A stretch of 64,000 nt of DNA from Candidatus Chloroploca asiatica (lineage in GTDB: Bacteria; Chloroflexota; Chloroflexia; Chloroflexales; Chloroflexaceae): assembly GCF_002532075.1 (NCBI RefSeq), contig NZ_LYXE01000086.1, forward strand, positions 1 through 64,000, written 5' to 3'. Every line of letters begins with the position of its first letter. Position 1 is the first letter of the stretch. The notes beneath the pieces were generated by a model that was given only the letters and a program-made list of their open reading frames with translations, was not told where the DNA came from and made no database searches. The translations under genes and the position numbers were made by a program. This document shows, piece after piece, positions 59,019 to 64,000 of the stretch.

Positions 59019-62000
59019 ATGACCCGCATTCGTGAACTGCCGCTCCATGAACAGCCTGCTGCCCGCCTGGCGACCACGGGCCCCGCCGCCCTGAGTGACG
59101 CCGAATTGCTCGCCCTCGTCGCGGGACAAGACGATCTCGCGGTCTGTGCCGCCACGCTGCAGGCGTTCCACGGTTGGGTTGGCTTGCTCCGGGCCGATCT
59201 GTCTTCCGTCACCGCCAGCCTCGGCACGCCGCGCCGGGCGACCCACCTCAAGGCCGCGCTCGAAATCGGGCGTCGCCTCACGCTTGCAAGCTATGATGAC
59301 CGCCTGCAAATCCGCTGCCCCACCGATATCGCCCAGGTCTTGATGGTCGAGATGCTCGCGCTGGATCAGGAAGAGCTCTGGGTGGCCTGCCTCGATACGA
59401 AAAACCGCGTGCAGAAGCTCGCCCGTGTCTATCGCGGCTCCGTCAATACGGCCCTGGTGCGCGTCGGCGAGATCTTCAAAGAACCCTTGCGGATCAATAG
59501 TACCGCCATCATCATCGGCCATAATCATCCCTCCACCGATCCTACCCCGTCCCCCGAGGATATTCTGCTCACGCGACAACTCGTCGCGGCCGGGAAGCTC
59601 CTCGACTGCGAAGTGCTCGATCGTGCGCCGTGCAAGTGCGCGTAGCAATACGCGCATGAAGTGTGTGTAGCAATGCTCCGAAAGGAGACAGGTTCCTACC
59701 AAGCCTGAGCCTAACCAGGCAGGCGACGGATGCGATACCCTCCGTGGTCTGAAGCCCTGGGAACACGCGGGAACGGGCGGCAATCCAGCCCGACCCCTGA
59801 CCGCAAGGCTGAGTGTGGACATGACGAACGCAAGTGAACGCTCAGTAGAACCGCCTTCATACATCGCCTCACCCCGAACGCTGGAGCTATGGGTGAGAGA
59901 CAGCTTACCTGATGCGAGGTCGAGCAAAGGGATGGCCCTCTGATCTAGGGGCGCGGTCTGACTGGTAGGTACGTCAGACCGAAGCTGTCGAGCCTGCAAG
60001 GAGCAGGTACAGGCGAATAGAGCGCGTCTACCTCCACACGACGACGGTTACGCACGCAACACGGGAAGGCGTGGGAGCTACCCGCAAGGGTTCGGCAGGT
60101 ATGCGGCTTACATACTCCCACGCTGGCGGAGCCGCCGTAGTAGTCCGAGCCGGGGAAAGCCCGGTACATGGCGAAGGGCGGCAGGTTTTACGGCCACTGT
60201 TGTCATTAGGAGATTCACATGAATATGCCGACGGAATTGTGTCGGATGCAGGTCTCCGAACTCCAACGGAGGCTGGCGAAGAAGGCGACCGACAAGCCCG
60301 AACATCGGTTCACGAAGCTGTACGACCTGCTCACCTGGGAGCCGCTGATGGCGTGGGCCTTCGACAAGCTCATGACCAATATCGGCTCGCGCACCGCTGG
60401 CATTGACGGCATGGACAAGAGGACAGCCCAGCAGAACCGCGACAACATCATCGCGGAACTCCGAGGCCAACTCAAAGCCGGAACGTACAACCACCAGCCA
60501 GTGCGCCGGGTGTATATCCCGAAATCCAACGGGAAACGCCGCCCGCTAGGTATCCCGACGCTGGTAGACCGATTGGTTCAACTGATGGCAAAAGCCATCC
60601 TCGAGCCCATCTTCGAGAGCGACTTCCGACCGGAAAGCCACGGTTTTCGCCCTGGGCGCAGCTGTCACACCGCGATGGCCCATCTCTTCCAAGCGACGGC
60701 TCCCCGTCAAAAGAAGATGTATTGGGTCGTCGAAGGCGACATCACCGGCTGCTTCGACCACATTCAGCACAACATCCTGATGCGTCTGCTCCGGCGGCGC
60801 ATCCAGGACGCCAAGCTGCTTGGGGTCATCTGGCAGATGCTCCGGGCCGGGGTCATGGAAGGCGAGTTGTTCAAGAAATCCCCAGCAGGCACGCCGCAGG
60901 GCGGCATCATCTCGCCGCTCCTCGCGAACGTCTACCTCCACGAGATAGACGCGTGGTTCTATCAGAACTACACGGGCCTGAACTACAACGAGAAGAACAA
61001 GCGGCGGAAACGCAAAGAGGGGAACGCCTTCTACGTGCGGTACGCCGACGACTTCGTTGTGGCTTGGAATGGCACGAAGGAAGGGGCAGAGCGGCTGAAA
61101 GCCGAGCTGTCTACGTTCCTCCGCGACGAGCTGGGGCTGGAGCTATCAGCAGAAAAGACGCACCTCACGCACGTCACCGAAGGGTACGACTTCCTCGGTT
61201 TCACGGTGAAACGGTACGAAGGCCGCGGAGACGGCAGAAACGACCTGATCATCCGACCGAGTGAGAAAAGTGTGATGAAGCTCAAAGCCAAGATCAAGGC
61301 CATGACCAAGCGGGGAACCACCCTCGATGCGGTCAGGGATAAGATCGAGGCGATGAACTATCTTCTGAAGGGCTGGGCAAACTACTACCGGCACCAAGCC
61401 TCAAGTAGTACCTTCGACTATATAGGCAGCTACGCCTTCAAGCGAATGGAAACCTGGCTCCAGAAGAAGACGCGCCAACGGATACGAGCAATCTACCGAG
61501 CGTATTACCGCAAACCCGGACGCTATCACACCTGGGTAGCCGGGGGGATGGCCCTCTATCACCCTGGCGTCCTCACCAAGATAGAACGGATGCGGTACGC
61601 TCACCGTCCCAACCCGTACCTGAACACGACAGACGAAGTGTATCTCACCTACCACCACGACCCGCATGCCGGGAAGGAATGGGGAGGGGCGCACTTCTAC
61701 GGCGAGGAATGGACGAAAGTGCGGGCAGAAGTGCTTGCACGGGACGGGCGGAAATGCCGAGTTTGTGGCAAAGGCGGGCGAGTAGAAGTGCATCACCTCC
61801 GGCCTCACCAGCCAGGACGACCGCACGAGCTACATAACCTGATTACGCTCTGCGCGACCTGCCATCGACAGGTACGCGACCCACAGAGCGAAGTCAGTCG
61901 CCAACTCGCCAGAATAACACCGTAGGACTGGAGAGCCGGATGCGTTGAAAGGCGCACGTCCGGTTCGGAGAGGGGCGTGGGGAAACGTACTCACGGAAAC

Positions 62001-62094
62001 GTGGGCAACGCGCCCTGCGCCTACTCTACATCTTGTCGTTGGCGGCAATCAGTATGTCAGCATGCGGGAACGCGGCCTGGGCTTTGGCCCCTAG
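59019..62094 (+). CDS. RadC-like JAMM/MPN protein, interrupted by a group II intron
   Basis: Two exons: 59019-59622 and 62030-62094. Joined, they give 222 residues, the usual RadC length. Exon 1 has the helix-hairpin-helix-like N-terminal region (ALSDAELLALVAGQDDLAVC) and the JAMM metal site IIIGHNHPSTDPTPSPED. It breaks inside the His codon of the conserved EVLDH motif. Exon 2 supplies the rest: LVVGGNQYVSMRERGLGFGP, with the RadC-typical SMRERG end. Without splicing the frame would end at 59645 after DRAPCKCA. Mobile-element RadC homologues are common on islands; their role in DNA processing is unclear. Confidence 0.92.
59623..62029 (+). mobile_element. Group II intron, 2407 nt, complete
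   Basis: The 5' end GTGCG (59623-59627) and 3' end CTACTCTAC (62021-62029) give perfect exon joining in radC. Domain V is at 61933-61966 (GAGCCGGATGCGTTGAAAGG continuing to GTCCGGTTC), followed by domain VI with the late adenosine in GCCTACTC as probable branch point. The intron-encoded protein lies in domain IV. All parts needed for splicing and retrohoming are present. Confidence 0.93.
60219..61925 (+). CDS. ltrA: Group II intron-encoded reverse transcriptase/maturase with HNH nuclease
   Basis: 568 residues from ATG 60219. The RT domain has RRVYIPKSNGKRRPLGIPTL, GFRPGRSCHTAM, GDITGCFDHI, PQGGIISPLLANVYLHE and the catalytic YADD in FYVRYADDFVVAW. The maturase (X) domain includes LLKGWANYYRHQASS. 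The C-terminal HNH endonuclease carries CRVCGKGGRVEVHHLRPHQP and LHNLITLCATCHR. All motifs are intact. It promotes splicing of its own intron and its insertion into DNA. Confidence 0.96.
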   Translation: MNMPTELCRMQVSELQRRLAKKATDKPEHRFTKLYDLLTWEPLMAWAFDKLMTNIGSRTAGIDGMDKRTAQQNRDNIIAELRGQLKAGTYNHQPVRRVYIPKSNGKRRPLGIPTLVDRLVQLMAKAILEPIFESDFRPESHGFRPGRSCHTAMAHLFQATAPRQKKMYWVVEGDITGCFDHIQHNILMRLLRRRIQDAKLLGVIWQMLRAGVMEGELFKKSPAGTPQGGIISPLLANVYLHEIDAWFYQNYTGLNYNEKNKRRKRKEGNAFYVRYADDFVVAWNGTKEGAERLKAELSTFLRDELGLELSAEKTHLTHVTEGYDFLGFTVKRYEGRGDGRNDLIIRPSEKSVMKLKAKIKAMTKRGTTLDAVRDKIEAMNYLLKGWANYYRHQASSSTFDYIGSYAFKRMETWLQKKTRQRIRAIYRAYYRKPGRYHTWVAGGMALYHPGVLTKIERMRYAHRPNPYLNTTDEVYLTYHHDPHAGKEWGGAHFYGEEWTKVRAEVLARDGRKCRVCGKGGRVEVHHLRPHQPGRPHELHNLITLCATCHRQVRDPQSEVSRQLARITP

Positions 62095-62169
62095 GGTCGT
62101 GCCAGACGGCCTCTTCGGGCCGTAGCGCAATGCTGAACGCGTCCAGATGCGCTGCACCCCATCGCACAT

Positions 62170-62206
<37 letters not shown>

Positions 62207-62237
62207 CACACGACCGCTCCCCCTGAAGGAGGTACCT

Positions 62238-63419
62238 ATGACCCCGACCCTTGGGCTTGACCTGACGCCGTTGGCTGGCCCGTTGACCACGCTCCAACGC
62301 CTTGAAGCGGATCTCGCGGCCCGCTTCCTCGAACGTGATGACGCCGTGCGCACCTTGCTGGTCGCCGTCCTGGCCCAGCAGCATGTGGCCGTGCTGGGGC
62401 CTCCAGGGACGGCCAAGAGTCTGCTGGTGGAGCGTCTCGCCGCACGCATCACCACGCCGGGCAGTCCCACCCAGCCCTTCGTCTGGTTGCTCACCCGCTT
62501 TACCACCCCCGATGAACTCTTTGGCCCGATTAGTGTGGTCGGCCTCAAGCGGGACGAGTATCGCCGCATCACGCGCCACAAACTCCCCGAAGCTCGCTTT
62601 GCGTTTCTGGATGAGATCTTCAAGGCGAATTCCGCCATCCTGAATGCCTTGCTCGCCCTGCTCAACGAGCGCGTCTTTGATAATGGCCCGACTCGTCTGC
62701 CGGTACCCCTCGTGACCTGCGTCGGCGCGGCCAATGAGCTCCCCCAGGGCGATGAGCTCGCGGCGCTCTGGGATCGCTTTGCCCTGCGCTTCATGGTGGG
62801 CTATGTCTCCGAAGCCGCGTTTCCGCGCTTGCTTCGCCTCGCCGCCCTCGCCACGCCACCCGTGACGATCAGCGCGACCGCGTTGACCTCGCTCCATCAG
62901 GCCGTCCCTCAGGTTGCCATCCCTGACCCGATCATTGCCGCCCTTGCCCAGTTGCGCACGGAGCTCGCAGGCAAACACATTGTCGCCAGTGATCGCCGCT
63001 GGCGCCAAAGCCTCGATCTCCTGCGGGCGCATGCGCTGCTGGAAGGGCGCGGTCAGGTGGAGGAGGATGATCTGACGATCTTGCGCGAGGCGCTCTGGCA
63101 GACGCCGGAGCAGCGCAGTGAGATTGGGCGTCACGTGGCCCGGCTCGCCCATCCGCTCATCGCCCGCGCCGTCGAACTGAGCGATCAGGCGCTCAGTATC
63201 CACGAGGCGACCATGGCAGCCCAGCGCGAGCCGCACCAGGACGATCAGGCCAAGATGCAGGCCGCCGTCGAAGGAGCCACGCGCCTCAAGACCGTCGCCA
63301 CGCAACTCAACCGGCTCGTGGAACAGGCCCAGAGCCAGGGGCAGAAAACCGATCGCCTCATGCGCATGCACACGCAGGTGCAAACGCTCCGTCAGCAGAT
63401 CGCTGAACTGGTGCTGTAG
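62238..63419 (+). CDS. MoxR-family AAA+ ATPase (RavA-like)
   Basis: 393 residues from ATG 62238 preceded by GAAGGAGG, a strong site. MoxR hallmarks: LERDDAVRTLLVAVLAQQHV, Walker A GPPGTAKSL, PDELFGPISVVGLKRDEYRR, Walker B FAFLDEIFKANSAILNALLALLNER, sensor GAANELPQGDELAALWDRF. The C-terminal lid and a long helical tail (KTVATQLNRLVEQAQSQGQK) match RavA-type members. It is followed after 67 bp by a partner gene, the classical MoxR-vWA arrangement. It likely remodels or activates a protein or complex with that partner. Confidence 0.93.
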   Translation: MTPTLGLDLTPLAGPLTTLQRLEADLAARFLERDDAVRTLLVAVLAQQHVAVLGPPGTAKSLLVERLAARITTPGSPTQPFVWLLTRFTTPDELFGPISVVGLKRDEYRRITRHKLPEARFAFLDEIFKANSAILNALLALLNERVFDNGPTRLPVPLVTCVGAANELPQGDELAALWDRFALRFMVGYVSEAAFPRLLRLAALATPPVTISATALTSLHQAVPQVAIPDPIIAALAQLRTELAGKHIVASDRRWRQSLDLLRAHALLEGRGQVEEDDLTILREALWQTPEQRSEIGRHVARLAHPLIARAVELSDQALSIHEATMAAQREPHQDDQAKMQAAVEGATRLKTVATQLNRLVEQAQSQGQKTDRLMRMHTQVQTLRQQIAELVL

Positions 63420-63486
63420 GCCGACCTGGCCCCGTGACCGCGTCCCAACCCTTGTCCGTCAATCGATCCCGAAAGGAAGCTATGCA

Positions 63487-64000
63487 ATGGAGTTCCCCGA
63501 TGTCGTACCCGCTGATGCCCCGCCGACCACCCTGCCGCCGCCGCCGCCCATCTGCTCGTCCACGCCGCAGGCCCCAGCCGACCCAGCCGTTCTGCCGCCG
63601 CCGCCGTCGCCGCCGGCACCATGCGACGAGGCTGCCCTCCTGGAGGCAGCGGGCTCCATCGCGACCCTCCCCGCCGAGGACGCCTGGCTCAGCGACGGCA
63701 TTGCCCCCACCGCCATCCAGGACGGCAGCCAGGTGCTGCGCCACGATGGCTACGATGTCCAGGCGTGGCAGACGACGCTCGCGCAGCTTGCCGCGCTGCA
63801 GAACCTCGTGACCAACGCGGCCTCGCAGGTCGTCACCGGCCCGGCCCTTGTTGCCGATCTCTTCTGGAGCGTCTTCAAACGTGCGCCGATGATCGCCCCG
63901 GTGGCCCCGCTCCGCCCGGCCTACCAGTGGCATGAACCCATCCTCAGCGAGATCATGCAGACAGTGGAGTGGGCGCACCTCCGCGCCGCAGGGACGCTCG
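63487..64000 (+). CDS. MoxR partner protein, probably vWA type (partial, runs off right edge)
   Basis: Begins at ATG 63487 after GGAAG. The first ~45 residues are Pro-rich (LPPPPPICSS and similar). Then a helical domain begins: DGYDVQAWQTTLAQLAALQN, LVTNAASQVVTGPALVADLF, WSVFKRAPMIAPVAPLRPAY, QWHEPILSEIMQTVEWAHLR. This N-terminal helical segment is what I recall from vWA partners of MoxR in Chloroflexota; the vWA domain itself would lie beyond the window. At least 171 residues are visible with no stop. The 43516-43923 remnant may be the distal end of a paralogue. Confidence 0.65.
   Translation, partial: MEFPDVVPADAPPTTLPPPPPICSSTPQAPADPAVLPPPPSPPAPCDEAALLEAAGSIATLPAEDAWLSDGIAPTAIQDGSQVLRHDGYDVQAWQTTLAQLAALQNLVTNAASQVVTGPALVADLFWSVFKRAPMIAPVAPLRPAYQWHEPILSEIMQTVEWAHLRAAGTL

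Noticed and set aside
59019-59645. Truncated radC pseudogene
   Set aside because: The apparent stop lies inside a group II intron; joining to 62030 restores the complete protein.
58443-59999. 518-aa minus-strand frame
   Set aside because: Antisense to the 58344 gene, the radC exon and the intron start; no domain.

Overview
The window looks like accessory-rich chromosome (or a large plasmid-like island) from a GC-rich Chloroflexota bacterium, probably of the filamentous Chloroflexia type. This is an inference from the gene families: BchI/BchD-like AAA and vWA pairs, CHAT and TPR proteins, a MalT-like STAND regulator, RadC/MoxR/vWA island genes, and many IS elements and short tandem repeats. 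I saw no rRNA, tRNA or CRISPR array.

Layout. 1-5384 (minus) is a tightly coupled four-gene cassette: a BchI-like AAA+ ATPase, a vWA protein, a CHAT-shaped protein that lacks the catalytic His and Cys, and a TPR protein running off the left edge. 5.4-11.5 kb is a decayed mobile region: a tyrosine recombinase, an excisionase-like protein, small proteins, a 302-bp MITE, a duplicated ~200-bp block and a four-copy dispersed repeat. 11564-14731 encodes a secreted beta-propeller/Fn3/cysteine-peptidase-like protein of lower GC. 14958-20588 is an IS5-family element split by a complete 4.8-kb Tn3-family transposon that carries a tyrosine recombinase and an unknown passenger gene. 20.9-23.7 kb is a ZnuABC/TroABC-type metal importer. 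24.5-39.3 kb is a MalT-like regulator followed by what looks like one long operon: a fused double ABC exporter, two ECF S components, a fused EcfA, EcfT, two exporter-type half transporters and two possible microproteins. The most likely job is uptake and handling of a metallophore, haem or cofactor.

39.3-44.3 kb holds gene remnants and a complete IS21-type element with a 7-bp target duplication. 44302-49260 is a compact cassette of an HEXXH protein, two small membrane proteins and a 970-aa protein with an intact CHAT His/Cys pair; it is my best candidate for an undescribed conflict-type system. 49.7-64.0 kb is a plus-strand island: an ATPase_2/DUF234 protein, a shortened ComM-like ATPase, a DUF4326 protein, hypothetical proteins, a radC-like gene interrupted by a complete group II intron, a MoxR ATPase and a partner protein that runs off the right edge. 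A TnpB-only IS605-type element sits inside another broken gene at 54.6-55.9 kb.

Two cross-cutting patterns stand out. First, arrays of different 7-bp motifs occur in both intergenic and coding DNA; in the transporter operon they are inserted in frame in linkers or at one loop of the ABC nucleotide-binding fold. Second, four insertions (Tn3 in IS5, IS21, TnpB element, group II intron) can be reconstructed to the base or nearly so from the flanking sequence, and three of them restore a continuous protein when removed.
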